Below, piece by piece: positions 8,933 to 17,842 of a DNA stretch of 64,000 bases. This DNA is from JBGNFV01 sp049645705. GTDB taxonomy: Bacteria > Bacteroidota > Bacteroidia > Cytophagales > Cyclobacteriaceae. Both the position numbers and the translations under genes were made by a program. The DNA is taken from the NCBI GenBank assembly GCA_049645705.1, contig JBARUK010000021.1, positions 13,477 through 77,476 on the forward strand, given 5' to 3'. The notes beneath the pieces are model-generated. The model was not told the DNA's origin, searched no databases, and was given only the letters and a program-made list of their open reading frames with translations. The first letter of the stretch is position 1, and every line of letters starts with the position of its first letter.

Positions 8933-9322
8933 ATGGAACTTAACGAACGAGAAATAACCCTGTTTTATAATCCGGCCAGCAAGAAAAGCCGCAATACGCT
9001 GGCGATGTCCAAACAACTGACCGATAAGATAAAGGAGTGGGATGTGATCCAGAATCCCCCCACCGAACGTCAGCTAAAGGAGATCATAGACATGCTGGAT
9101 GCTACTATCGATGATCTGATAGAGAGAGATTCGGACCTGTACCGGGAGAAGTATGAAAATGCAGACTTTCCTGAAACAGAATGGCTTACCATTCTGAAAA
9201 AGAACCCTGAGCTGATCCGTACACCTATCGTATTTAAAGGTAATAAAGGTATGTTCATAGAGACACCGTCTAACGTACTGGACCTGGACCCTTCCGGCGG
9301 CACCAACGACTTTATTACCTGA
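8933..9322 (+). CDS. ArsC/Spx-like thioredoxin-fold protein without catalytic cysteine
   Basis: 129 residues with the ArsC family layout: 'ITLFYNPASKKSRNTLAMSK' (strand, loop, helix), 'PPTERQLKEIIDML', a central helical part, and the C-terminal 'LIRTPIVFKGNKGMFIETP'. In arsenate reductases the loop reads NPxCSKSR; here the cysteine position is Ser and the protein contains no cysteine at all. It therefore cannot perform cysteine-based arsenate reduction and may act as a binding or regulatory protein in the manner of Spx. It follows the phosphatase gene by 52 bp in the same direction and is ended by the hairpin at 9352. Confidence 0.85.
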   Translation: MELNEREITLFYNPASKKSRNTLAMSKQLTDKIKEWDVIQNPPTERQLKEIIDMLDATIDDLIERDSDLYREKYENADFPETEWLTILKKNPELIRTPIVFKGNKGMFIETPSNVLDLDPSGGTNDFIT

Positions 9323-9349
9323 AGAAATTATAATTTACCCCTGCTCATC

Positions 9350-10831
9350 CTAAGGCAGCTCTTTCAGAGCTGCCTTTGCTTTTTGCTCTATTCCGGATTC
9401 GTACGGGTGGTCCTGGTACCCTATGGCCCTCCGGAAGAGCATACGCGCTATTTCCGGTTCCTGCTCTGCCAGCAGGTACCCGGCCTGCAGGCAGGCATTG
9501 GGGGCAAAGTACTTATTGCCCGTCCCCATCTCTATTGTTTTTTTATAAAGGGCCACGGCCTGTGCTGTATCTCTTTTTAAGTGGTATACCCGGGCCAGGC
9601 GGTAGGTAGTTTCGTATGCCGTATCTCCGGAGCTTATGTTGCGGTCGGCAGTTAGTATGGCTATCGCTTCATCGAGGTATCCGCCGTCTGTCCGCAGTCG
9701 TGCTTCCACCAGGTAGGGCACAGGTAGCTCTTCTTCGCCACTGGCTATCGTTTGCGCATACTTATCAGTATCCGTTACAGCTACACCTTTGTGCACCGCG
9801 TTTTTAAAAGCCACTTCAGACTGGCCGCGTTCTCCCATGAGGTACCACGCCAGGCCCTGTTTAAAGTACACATCCTTGACCAGGTGCTGACCCTTGTTTA
9901 GCTGCAAAAACCGGTCGAACGATCTGATGGCATCATCGTAGAGGCCCTTTCTCAGCAGTGCCTCTCCCTTCATATAGTGTACAGATGGCAGTGGGTGGCT
10001 CTTTTCGGGATATTGCTTTTCCAGTTTTTGGGTATGGATCAATGCATTGTCAGCCTGAAAGTCTCTCAGGTAGAGCATGACCAGCATATGATGGGCCAGG
10101 TTATGGTTGCTCTTTTTATACAAAAGGATCTCCAGCCGGTCCAGTGATTCACCGGGATTGTTGAACAGGTACATATCCGCCAGCGCTGTCAGATACTCGC
10201 CCTTCAGCCGGTGGTGGTAGCCCGCCCTGCTCAGCCCTTCCAGCATAATAGACCGTGCGCCCTTTTTCTCTACGGTAATACCCAGCGTAGGCAGTGCCCA
10301 CTGGTATTGGTCGGGTACAGTCTCCAGCGCACCCTGCAGCAGGCCGTAGAGCGGCAGATGATCATAGTAGCGGGGAAACTCTTCGGATAGGCTGGTAAGC
10401 AAGCGTATGGCTTTCCTTATCTGCCATCCGCCTCTCAGTGTATTTCCCTCACGGAAATGAAGGAGTGCACGGGACATGTACAGGTCGGCCAGATAGTGGC
10501 TTTGGCGGGGGTCTGAGTCGGGCAGTTCTTCAATGTGCTCCACTGCTTCTTCCCATAGCTCCAGGTAAGCCTCCTGCGTGTCGTTCTTATCCAGCCCTTC
10601 CCATAGTACCGTCTTTACCAGACCAAAGGTCATAACGGCATGGATATTATCCGCTGTCGCGTTATCGAACCCGGAGGGCAGAGGCTGGTCCAGACGCAGG
10701 GTATAGAGATTTTCCCAGGCATCAGGCTGCATCTGGCGTGCCGTTGCCGACAGACAGGCACAGAGCCATCCGCATAAAAAAAGGGGAACGATCAGATTCC
10801 CCTTTTTGAATGTTATGTACTCAGGATTCAA
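9350..10831 (-). CDS. Exported TPR-repeat protein
   Basis: 493 residues. The N-terminus has lysines followed by a hydrophobic stretch ending 'ACLSATARQ', a signal peptide (about 9-32). The rest is helical with tetratricopeptide-like repeats, clearest at about 285-330 ('HYMKGEALLRKGLYDDAIRS') and 395-460 ('ETTYRLARVYHLKRDTAQAV'). The function is not recognised; such proteins usually scaffold envelope complexes. The start is 3 bp from the stop of the preceding gene, and codons about 9-19 coincide with that gene's transcription terminator, so read-through is probably limited unless a promoter lies in the upstream gene. Confidence 0.8.
   Translation of the reverse strand: MNPEYITFKKGNLIVPLFLCGWLCACLSATARQMQPDAWENLYTLRLDQPLPSGFDNATADNIHAVMTFGLVKTVLWEGLDKNDTQEAYLELWEEAVEHIEELPDSDPRQSHYLADLYMSRALLHFREGNTLRGGWQIRKAIRLLTSLSEEFPRYYDHLPLYGLLQGALETVPDQYQWALPTLGITVEKKGARSIMLEGLSRAGYHHRLKGEYLTALADMYLFNNPGESLDRLEILLYKKSNHNLAHHMLVMLYLRDFQADNALIHTQKLEKQYPEKSHPLPSVHYMKGEALLRKGLYDDAIRSFDRFLQLNKGQHLVKDVYFKQGLAWYLMGERGQSEVAFKNAVHKGVAVTDTDKYAQTIASGEEELPVPYLVEARLRTDGGYLDEAIAILTADRNISSGDTAYETTYRLARVYHLKRDTAQAVALYKKTIEMGTGNKYFAPNACLQAGYLLAEQEPEIARMLFRRAIGYQDHPYESGIEQKAKAALKELP
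9352..9383 (+). terminator. Intrinsic terminator for the ArsC-like gene, inside the convergent gene
   Basis: An 11-bp perfect stem (9352-9362 with 9366-9376) with a TTC loop is followed by a T-rich tail. It lies 30 bp after the plus-strand stop and within the last codons of the minus-strand TPR gene. Confidence 0.75.
10776..10808 (-). terminator. Intrinsic terminator for the zinc-ribbon gene, inside the next gene's start
   Basis: Read on the minus strand, an 11-bp stem (10807-10797 with 10788-10778) and 8-nt loop are followed by seven T residues. It lies 26 bp beyond the stop at 10834 and within the first codons of the following TPR gene. Confidence 0.8.
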
Positions 10832-10833
10832 GC

Positions 10834-11613
10834 TTAGGCTTTCTTTTTCCTGGTTGTCTTTTTCTTTTTAGGCGGCTCTTCCACCACGATCTCATCCTCT
10901 ACGTCTGCCAGTATACGACCGCAGTGCTCGCAAACGATAAGTTTTTTTCTGTCGCGGATGTCTGCCTGCCGCTGAGGGGGAACGATGTTGAAGCAACCAC
11001 CGCAGGCGTCACGTTTTACCGGTACTACGGCCAGGCCGTTACGGGCATTAGTGCGGATACGCTGGTAAGACTTATACAGTCTCTCTTCTATATCGTTTAC
11101 AGCTTTTGCGCGGGCGTCCTGCAGAGACTTTTCGTCCTCCTGGCTTTCAGACATGATGCTGTCAAGCTCTTTTTTCTTGCTGTCGAGGTCTTTTCTGCGC
11201 TCACTTGCCACCTCATCGGTTGCGCCGATCTCTTCCTTCTTCAGTCCGATCTTGTGGTGAGACTCTTTGATACGCTTCTCACGGATCTGGATCTCAAGTT
11301 TCTGAAGCTCGATCTCTTTGGAGATAGCATCGTACTCCCGGTTGTTCCGGACGTTCATCTGCTGCTCCTCGTATCGCTTTATCAGCTTTTCAGAATCTTT
11401 TATGGACTGTTTGCTGTCGGAAATGTCCTGCTCCAGGGATTTCAGATCTTCATTGAACTTATCAATTCTGGTCTGGTACCCGGCAATTTCATCTTCCAGA
11501 TCGCCAACTTCCTCGGGCAGTGCGCCACGGACTTTTTTAAGTTCGTCTAGTTGAGAATCTATTGTTTGCAGTTTGGTGAGTGCGTCAAGCTTTTGTGCTA
11601 CCGTCCTTTCCAT
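10834..11613 (-). CDS. Coiled-coil C4-type zinc-ribbon protein (DUF164/CdsZ-like)
   Basis: 259 residues. About 190 residues of antiparallel coiled coil ('LKSLEQDISDSKQSIKDSEK', 'KRIKESHHKIGLKKEEIG') are followed by a C4 zinc ribbon: 'DACGGCFN' and 'IVCEHCGR', about 24 residues apart. The tail is lysine-rich. Members of this family are found in most Bacteroidota next to nif3-like genes, and this one starts 10 bp after the nif3-like stop, so the two form an operon. Relatives act as chaperone-like or RNA/protein-binding adaptors; the role here is not established. Confidence 0.9.
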   Translation of the reverse strand: MERTVAQKLDALTKLQTIDSQLDELKKVRGALPEEVGDLEDEIAGYQTRIDKFNEDLKSLEQDISDSKQSIKDSEKLIKRYEEQQMNVRNNREYDAISKEIELQKLEIQIREKRIKESHHKIGLKKEEIGATDEVASERRKDLDSKKKELDSIMSESQEDEKSLQDARAKAVNDIEERLYKSYQRIRTNARNGLAVVPVKRDACGGCFNIVPPQRQADIRDRKKLIVCEHCGRILADVEDEIVVEEPPKKKKTTRKKKA

Positions 11614-11622
11614 GAATTAATT

Positions 11623-12720
11623 TTAAAGGTAAGCTATGGGGTTTGTCACTACTTCGGACAAATAGGATGCAATATTAGCGAATTTTTTGGTCAATATCTC
11701 AGCCAGAAGGTCTTTTGTATACACTTCGCTCTCATAATGGCCTATATCGGCGATCATAATTTGGTCTTCTGCGTCAAAAAACTCGTGATACTTGAAATCT
11801 CCGGTGATAAATACATCTGCTTTTTTACGCTTGGCCTGCGGCAGCAGGAAGCTCCCGGCCCCGCCGCATACCGCTACGCGGCTGATCTCCTTACCGGTAG
11901 GACGGGTATAGCGTATGACGTTCAGGTTCATGCTATGCTTAAGGTGGCGCATAAATTCCATCGCCTGCATAGGGGAGGGCAGTTCACCGATCATGCCTGA
12001 GCCTACCTCCTGGTTTTCATTATCTATGGGCAGCAGGTAGTAGGCCACCTCTTCGTAAGGATGGGCCTCTTTCAGCGCCCGTAGTACAGTTCCTTCACGG
12101 TATGTCGGAAATATCACCTCTACCTTATGCTCGGCTACCTCTTCCAGCCTGTGCGGCTCGCCCAGGTGCGGGTTAGTACCTTCTCCAGGTCTGAAGCTAC
12201 CTGTGCCCCGGGTTCTGAAGCTACAGTTATCGTAGTTACCCACCTCACCCGCACCGGCCTCATGCAGAGCGCTGAGCACGGCAGACGTGTTCTCTTCCGG
12301 CACAAAGAATTCCAGCTTTTTCAGCAGGTTGCGTTTGGGAGCCAGTATGTGCAGGTTTTGCAGGCCGATCTTTTCGCAGATCTTACGGTTTACCCCCGTG
12401 TGTACATTGTCCAGGTTAGTATGTATGGCGTATATTGCTACGTTGTTTCTCAGCGCCATCATCACTGTGCGCTCCACGTAGTTTTTGCCGGTAAGCTGCT
12501 TCAGGCCTTTGAATATGATGGGGTGGTGGGCCACGATCAGGTTGCATGAGCGCTGTATAGCCTCTTCCACTACCTCCTCGGTCACATCCAGGGTCACCAG
12601 TATATTGCTGACATCCCTGCCCGGCTCTCCTACTATCAGACCGGCATTATCGTAGCTTTCCTGGTATGAAGGGGGTGCCATTTGGTCCAGGTAGGCTGTA
12701 ATGTCTTTTATTTTCGGCAT
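11623..12720 (-). CDS. Nif3-like dinuclear metal-centre protein (DUF34)
   Basis: The start at 12720 begins 'MPKIKDITAYLDQMAPPSYQ' and gives 365 residues, the length of Nif3 proteins with the PII-like insertion. Metal ligands are visible in 'LIVAHHPIIFKG' and 'AIYAIHTNLDNV' near the N-terminus and in 'GDFKYHEFFDAEDQIMIADI' and 'GHYESEV' near the C-terminus. Proteins of this family form toroidal hexamers and some have GTP cyclohydrolase-like activity, but the general function is unsettled. Divergent from lpxK, with 55 bp between the starts. Confidence 0.92.
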   Translation of the reverse strand: MPKIKDITAYLDQMAPPSYQESYDNAGLIVGEPGRDVSNILVTLDVTEEVVEEAIQRSCNLIVAHHPIIFKGLKQLTGKNYVERTVMMALRNNVAIYAIHTNLDNVHTGVNRKICEKIGLQNLHILAPKRNLLKKLEFFVPEENTSAVLSALHEAGAGEVGNYDNCSFRTRGTGSFRPGEGTNPHLGEPHRLEEVAEHKVEVIFPTYREGTVLRALKEAHPYEEVAYYLLPIDNENQEVGSGMIGELPSPMQAMEFMRHLKHSMNLNVIRYTRPTGKEISRVAVCGGAGSFLLPQAKRKKADVFITGDFKYHEFFDAEDQIMIADIGHYESEVYTKDLLAEILTKKFANIASYLSEVVTNPIAYL

Positions 12721-12775
12721 ATTTGCATCCTTTTTACAGACGTGGCAAGTTAATAAATTATACCTCGCGGCAACA

Positions 12776-13828
12776 ATGAGCATCTCGCGCATCGTACTTT
12801 CCCCGTTTTCAGCTTTGTACCGGGTTGTTACGGACATGCGAAACTTTCTCTACAACCAGGGAAGGAGGCATTCCGTTGCATTTATCGTTCCGGTCATCAA
12901 TGTGGGTAACCTCACGGTAGGGGGCACGGGCAAAAGCCCTATGATAGAATACCTGGCCGGTATGCTGAGCCGGGAATATCATGTGGCTACCCTGAGCCGC
13001 GGATATGGCCGCCGCACCAAAGGCTTTCGCCTGGCCGGACCGGACGATGATGCCACTACCCTGGGCGACGAACCTCTGCAGTTTTATAAAAAGCTAGGAG
13101 ATAAGATCACGGTAGCCGTAGGAGAGGAGCGGGCGCTGGCCATACCTTCCATACTGCTGGAAAGACCCGCTACGGAGGTAGTCCTGCTGGACGATGCCTA
13201 CCAGCACCGCGCCGTAACGCCGCATGTGAACATACTATTGAACGATTATAACCGGCCGTTTTACGAAGATACTGTGCTGCCCGGTGGCCGCCTTCGCGAA
13301 AGTCGGCACGGTGCGCGCCGGGCACATGCTGTAGTAGTCACCAAGTGTCCTGCAGAACTGCCGGGGCAGGAGCGGGCCCGTATCAGGGAGGCCATCGGCA
13401 AATATACGTCGCCAGGGGTTCCGGTATTCTTTACCACTATCGACTACGCCTCACCTGTGCCGCTGTACGGCGATACAGTACCGGAGTCCGGTGCGGCCGT
13501 TCTGGCTTTTTCAGGAATAGCCCGCTCCCAGCCTTTTACCCAGTACCTGGCAGATACCTTCAAGCTTGTCGGACATATCAATTTTCCCGATCACCATACC
13601 TACACTAAAAACGACTTAGAGAAGATCCTTAAGGAATATGAAAGTAAAAAAGCCACTCACCCCGGTCTGGCCCTGGTGACTACAGAAAAAGATGCGGTAC
13701 GCTTGCAGGAGGGTACACTAAGGGACCTGCCAGTAAGTTATATCCCTATCAGACCGGCTTTTTTATCGGATGAAGAAAAATTTCAGCGCATGATTTTTGA
13801 TGCGGTGGCAAAGGAACTGGGGCGTTGA
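12776..13828 (+). CDS. lpxK: Tetraacyldisaccharide 4'-kinase
   Basis: 350 residues from the ATG at 12776. LpxK phosphorylates the disaccharide precursor of lipid A at the inner membrane. The P-loop follows strand 'VINVGNLTVGGTGKSPMI', and 'LSRGYGRRTKGF', 'GDEPLQFYKKLG' and 'VLLDDAYQHRAV' (the catalytic D/H region) are the family signatures. The first 20 residues form the membrane-associating helix. The stop codon overlaps the next gene's possible TTG start, pointing to an operon with the porin and miaE. Confidence 0.96.
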   Translation: MSISRIVLSPFSALYRVVTDMRNFLYNQGRRHSVAFIVPVINVGNLTVGGTGKSPMIEYLAGMLSREYHVATLSRGYGRRTKGFRLAGPDDDATTLGDEPLQFYKKLGDKITVAVGEERALAIPSILLERPATEVVLLDDAYQHRAVTPHVNILLNDYNRPFYEDTVLPGGRLRESRHGARRAHAVVVTKCPAELPGQERARIREAIGKYTSPGVPVFFTTIDYASPVPLYGDTVPESGAAVLAFSGIARSQPFTQYLADTFKLVGHINFPDHHTYTKNDLEKILKEYESKKATHPGLALVTTEKDAVRLQEGTLRDLPVSYIPIRPAFLSDEEKFQRMIFDAVAKELGR

Positions 13829-13836
13829 AAATAAAA

Positions 13837-15813
13837 ATGTATTTTTGGACCGTGTTTTTGAGGAGAATCATTTTAGCAGGCTGCTTTTTGTGTTTTGTCC
13901 ATTCAGTGGAAGCTCAGATCGACCCTGAGCGACAAAAGGAGGGAGACCCGTTCGGTCAGAACGATCCTTTTGGCAATCCGCAGATACTGGAGGAGCAGGA
14001 CACCACCAATAACCGGCCTTCGGGGCGAATACTTGGCGGTGAAAAAGAAGCAAAAAGCCCCTACGGCCCGTCTACCACCCGCTACTTTACGGAGGAAGAA
14101 TACTTTCGCGAAGACAGTACCTTCCACTACGTAGATACTACGCTGGCCGGTCTGCACCGCTTCGAGGTGATCGAGCGGCTGGAACAGAAGTACCAGAATC
14201 TGGGGGCGAACGGTACGGCAATGAATCCCATATTTCCCGTAGCGCCTACTACTATAGGCCGCACGCCGGGCTTTACGGTATATGACCCCTATGCGCTCCC
14301 AGCCGACTCTGTAAGGTACTATGATACCCGTAGCCCTTATACGAAGATGCACCTCGTATTCGGCGGAAATAACCGTAACCTGGTAGACCTTATCTATTCA
14401 CGGAACATCAACAGCCGCTGGAACATAGCCGGGCATATGTACCGGATCATTACCGATAAGCAGATAGGCGCCTCTGCCCGCCGTGACGATCGTAATGCTG
14501 TACTAAACCGCTATGGTTTCAATACCTCCTACCGTTCGGAAGATGGTAAATATGCCTTACTCGGCAGTTTCGTACGCTCCAAACTGGACATAGAAGAACT
14601 GGGGGGCATAGTACCGCCGAGCACCGGGGTCATATCTGACTTTTACGATACGGACAATGTCTCCATAGAGCTGAATGGCGCAGATGCCTCTGAGCTGAGA
14701 CAGGACTACCACCTCTATCACCAATATATACTGAGCCCTATATTACAGGTGTATCACCGGCTGGACCGGCGAAATCAGGTAAACAGCTACCGCGACCCGC
14801 TATCGACGGACGACCTGGCCTATTACCCTAATATTTTTATACGCTCCGATACGACGACGGACCGCTTCAAGTTCCGCGAGTTTTCTAACGAGATAGGCAT
14901 AAAAGGAAAGATAGAAGAAGCCCTCTTCTATGCATTTTATTATAAGCGGCGTGACGTGAATTTTATCAATCGTTACCTGCAGAACGACCCTTTTGATACG
15001 GAACACTACATAGGAGGCAAGCTCCGGACTGACCTGAATGAGCGCACCTACCTGTCGGCTGAGGCTGAGTACCTTGAGGGAGGCAACTATAGGGCTAAGG
15101 CCACGGTTTACAGCCCCTGGGCCGTGGTAGGCCTCACCCGCATGCTGCGCAAGCCGGCCTACCTGGAAGAACGGTTCTTCGGCAACCACTACTCATGGGA
15201 CAATGACCTCTCTACCGAAACGGTGGACCAGCTTGAGGGTAACATCATCGTATCCTTTGGCGACCGGATCACCCTGCGTCCCGGTGCCGTTATCACACAG
15301 GTAACCGACCCTATATTTTATAACCGCGATCGGCAATCGGACCAACTGAGCGGCATGGCGAGGATCTACTCACCGGAAATTGAGCTGGAGGTAGCCCTGT
15401 CTAAGAATATTTTCCTGGATGCAGAAGTGATCCACACCTTCAAGGAAGGCGAGGTATCCGATATATACCGCATACCTGAGTGGTTTGCGAATGGCAGGGT
15501 ATACTATCATAACTTACTGTTCGACAATGTGATGGAAGCCCGTATCGGCTTCGATGTGCACTACCGGACCTCATACCTGGCCGATGCCTATGCCCCCGGC
15601 ATGCAGCAGTACTATATACAGGACGAGTTCAGGGTGCCACAGGCACTTATAGCAGACTTCTTTTTTGATTTTAAGATCAAAAGGGCCATGCTCTTCTTCA
15701 AGCTTACCCAGGCAAACCAGGGGTTTCCGTACCAGGGCTATTTCGTTACCCCCAACTACACCGGCGTAGGCAGGCAGATAGACCTCGGTATTAACTGGCA
15801 GTTTTACGATTGA
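13837..15813 (+). CDS. Putative outer-membrane porin (Porin_10-like)
   Basis: The ATG at 13837 gives 658 residues with a signal peptide ending 'HSVEAQ'; a TTG at 13825 overlapping the lpxK stop is the alternative. A proline/acid-rich linker (about 30-110) is followed by a long beta-barrel domain with alternating aromatic strands ('KMHLVFGGNNRNLVDLIYSR', 'NIAGHMYRI', 'VGRQIDLGINWQFYD'), and the C-terminus is aromatic as in outer-membrane barrels. The layout matches the 'putative porin' family common in Cytophagales, often next to lpxK. Substrate unknown. Confidence 0.82.
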   Translation: MYFWTVFLRRIILAGCFLCFVHSVEAQIDPERQKEGDPFGQNDPFGNPQILEEQDTTNNRPSGRILGGEKEAKSPYGPSTTRYFTEEEYFREDSTFHYVDTTLAGLHRFEVIERLEQKYQNLGANGTAMNPIFPVAPTTIGRTPGFTVYDPYALPADSVRYYDTRSPYTKMHLVFGGNNRNLVDLIYSRNINSRWNIAGHMYRIITDKQIGASARRDDRNAVLNRYGFNTSYRSEDGKYALLGSFVRSKLDIEELGGIVPPSTGVISDFYDTDNVSIELNGADASELRQDYHLYHQYILSPILQVYHRLDRRNQVNSYRDPLSTDDLAYYPNIFIRSDTTTDRFKFREFSNEIGIKGKIEEALFYAFYYKRRDVNFINRYLQNDPFDTEHYIGGKLRTDLNERTYLSAEAEYLEGGNYRAKATVYSPWAVVGLTRMLRKPAYLEERFFGNHYSWDNDLSTETVDQLEGNIIVSFGDRITLRPGAVITQVTDPIFYNRDRQSDQLSGMARIYSPEIELEVALSKNIFLDAEVIHTFKEGEVSDIYRIPEWFANGRVYYHNLLFDNVMEARIGFDVHYRTSYLADAYAPGMQQYYIQDEFRVPQALIADFFFDFKIKRAMLFFKLTQANQGFPYQGYFVTPNYTGVGRQIDLGINWQFYD

Positions 15814-15821
15814 TAGGAATA

Positions 15822-16427
15822 ATGGAGACTGAATTTACTAAGAGCACGCTCGGACTGGAACTGCCTACCGACCCCCGGTGGGCCAATGTAGCTGAAAAGA
15901 ACATTGAAGATATACTGGTAGATCATGCCTACTGCGAGCAAAAAGCGGCCAGTAGCTGCATATCATTAATTGTGCAGTACCCGGAGCGGGCAAAGCTGGT
16001 AGAAGTGCTAACCCCGGTAGTGGCAGAAGAGTGGAGCCACTTTGAGCGGGTAGTGGAGCAACTGACTAAAAGAGGCCATGTCCTGGGCAGGCAGCGTACG
16101 GATGAGTACGTAGTGGAACTGATGAAACTGGTGCGGAAAGGCGAAGGCCGCGAAGTACAGCTTATGGACAAGCTGCTGGTGAATGCACTTATAGAAGCAA
16201 GAAGCTGTGAGCGGTTTAAAACGCTGTGGCAGAACATCGAAGACGAAGAACTGCAGAAGTTCTATTACGAACTTATGGTATCGGAAGCGGGCCACTATCA
16301 TAACTTCCTGGACCTGGCCAGGGAGTATCAGGCTGAGGAAGTAGTGATGATACGCTGGCGGGAACTACTCCGCGCAGAGGCGGAGATCATGAAACATATG
16401 AAACCCCGGGCGGACAGGATGCACTGA
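15822..16427 (+). CDS. miaE: tRNA 2-methylthio-N6-isopentenyl adenosine-37 hydroxylase
   Basis: About 201 residues from the ATG at 15822. MiaE is a ferritin-like di-iron monooxygenase that hydroxylates ms2i6A at tRNA position 37. Iron-ligand helices are visible: 'DHAYCEQKAASSCISL' (Glu), 'VAEEWSHFERVVEQ' (ExxH), 'LIEARSCERFKTL' (Glu) and 'VSEAGHYHNFLDLA' (ExxH). It starts 8 bp after the porin stop, or overlaps it if TTG 15810 is used, and is the last gene before the hairpin at 16456. Confidence 0.94.
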   Translation: METEFTKSTLGLELPTDPRWANVAEKNIEDILVDHAYCEQKAASSCISLIVQYPERAKLVEVLTPVVAEEWSHFERVVEQLTKRGHVLGRQRTDEYVVELMKLVRKGEGREVQLMDKLLVNALIEARSCERFKTLWQNIEDEELQKFYYELMVSEAGHYHNFLDLAREYQAEEVVMIRWRELLRAEAEIMKHMKPRADRMH

Positions 16428-16455
16428 CCGGAACGACGGCTTCTACGATCATACC

Positions 16456-16491
16456 AAAAGCAAAAGACTCAGGTCTTTTGCTTTTTCTTTT
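16456..16491. terminator. Bidirectional hairpin terminator embedded in a gene end
   Basis: A 13-bp perfect stem (16456-16468 with 16473-16485) with a TCAG loop has a T-rich tail on the plus strand. It serves miaE, 28 bp upstream. The stem also encodes the lysine-rich last residues and stop of the minus-strand gene ending at 16469. Confidence 0.8.
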
Positions 16492-17731
16492 TAGCAGCGG
16501 GGAAGAGTATGTTGTTGAGTATCAGTCGGTAACCCGGAGACTGCGGGTGCAGGTTCAGATCCGTAGGCTCTTCGCCTACAAAGTGCTGGTAGTCTTCCGG
16601 GTCATGGCCTCCGTAGAAGGTCCAGAAGCCCTTCCCGAACACACCATGTATGTAGCGGGCCTCGGATATAGTTTTGGTCTCACCCATAATGACCACGTCC
16701 GATTTGATCAGCTTCTTTTTATATGCAGTAGTCTGGCCCATAAAGCCCTTTACCAATCGCGTATGATTTTGGGTAAGCATAGTCGGTATAGGATCCCATT
16801 TGGCAGAGAACTCAAACAGGGTAAAGTAGTCATTGCCCTCGTTCAGGCCTCTCTCGTTTACCTGGTTGTCTATGTTGGCGTATTCGTAGGTAAACGGATT
16901 TCTTTCTATCAGGAAGTTCTCAAAGGCAAATGTATTAGTGTAGTCCAGCTTGCGCTGCATGGCCGGGTCTATGGGGTCGCCATCATATACCTGGTGGCAG
17001 ATGTCAGTATTTTCTGCTGACAGGGCAATGTCGTACGTATCGGTAGCGGAGCACATGGCGAAGAGGAAGCCCCCGCCGCTCACAAACTCACGTATCCTTT
17101 TTACCACTGCCAGTTTTAGCTCTGATACCTTACGAAAGCCATGTTTATGGGCCATAGCTTCGTACTCCTGCTGCTGTTCTATATACCAGGTCTCGTGTCC
17201 GAAGCTACGGTAAAACTTACCATACTGGCCCGTAAAGTCCTCATGGTGCAGGTGCAGCCAGTCATATTCCGGTAGCTTACTGTTCATGACCTCATCGTCA
17301 AAGATAATGTCATAGGGAATCTCCGCATAGCTAAGCACCAGGGTAACAGCATCGTCCCAGGGCTGCTTGCTTTTAGGGGAGTAGACAGCAATTTTCGGGG
17401 TCTTTTCCAGCTTCATCACATCCTGATTGGTGCTCGGACTGGCTATCTGCCGGATGATCTGGTTGGACTCGGCATCTGAGATAACCTCGTACGATACACC
17501 ACGGATGATGAGTTCGTTCTCAAACTGCTGGTAGTGCTTCACCATAAAGCTGCCTCCCCTGTAATTGAGCAACCAGTCCACCTCTATCTCGCCTTCCAGT
17601 ATCCAGTAGGCTATACCGTAGGCTTTCAGGTGATTTTTCTGTACTTCATCCATAGGGATGAGTATGTACGAGGCCGCTGCCTGGAGTGGCAAAGTAACGG
17701 CAAGAAGCATCCATATTAAAAATTTCCTCAT
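16469..17731 (-). CDS. Exported protein commonly annotated 'asparagine synthetase B' in Bacteroidota
   Basis: 420 residues from the ATG at 17731, which places a signal peptide (ending 'QAAAS') at the N-terminus. The protein has no glutamine amidotransferase Cys1 and no ATP-pyrophosphatase motif, so it is not a real asparagine synthetase. A central part ('PKIAVYSPKSKQPWDDAVTL', 'YDWLHLHHEDFTGQYG', 'EFVSGGGFLFAMCSATDTYD') resembles class-I glutamine-amidotransferase-like or ThuA-like flavodoxin folds. The lysine-rich C-terminus is encoded by the terminator hairpin. True function unknown. Confidence 0.75.
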   Translation of the reverse strand: MRKFLIWMLLAVTLPLQAAASYILIPMDEVQKNHLKAYGIAYWILEGEIEVDWLLNYRGGSFMVKHYQQFENELIIRGVSYEVISDAESNQIIRQIASPSTNQDVMKLEKTPKIAVYSPKSKQPWDDAVTLVLSYAEIPYDIIFDDEVMNSKLPEYDWLHLHHEDFTGQYGKFYRSFGHETWYIEQQQEYEAMAHKHGFRKVSELKLAVVKRIREFVSGGGFLFAMCSATDTYDIALSAENTDICHQVYDGDPIDPAMQRKLDYTNTFAFENFLIERNPFTYEYANIDNQVNERGLNEGNDYFTLFEFSAKWDPIPTMLTQNHTRLVKGFMGQTTAYKKKLIKSDVVIMGETKTISEARYIHGVFGKGFWTFYGGHDPEDYQHFVGEEPTDLNLHPQSPGYRLILNNILFPAAKKKKQKT

Positions 17732-17842
17732 TGAGCGGAGACTATGACCGATGGTATAAGTTACCAACGAAGTATTCATGCAATTTATTAATATTGGAAT
17801 ACGAAATCCCGGAAGATCGTTCCATTCCACAGTAAATACACT

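Noticed and set aside
11623..12837. Longer Nif3 start at 12837
   Set aside because: It would run through the divergent lpxK start; 'MPKIKDITAYLDQM' at 12720 matches the family N-terminus.
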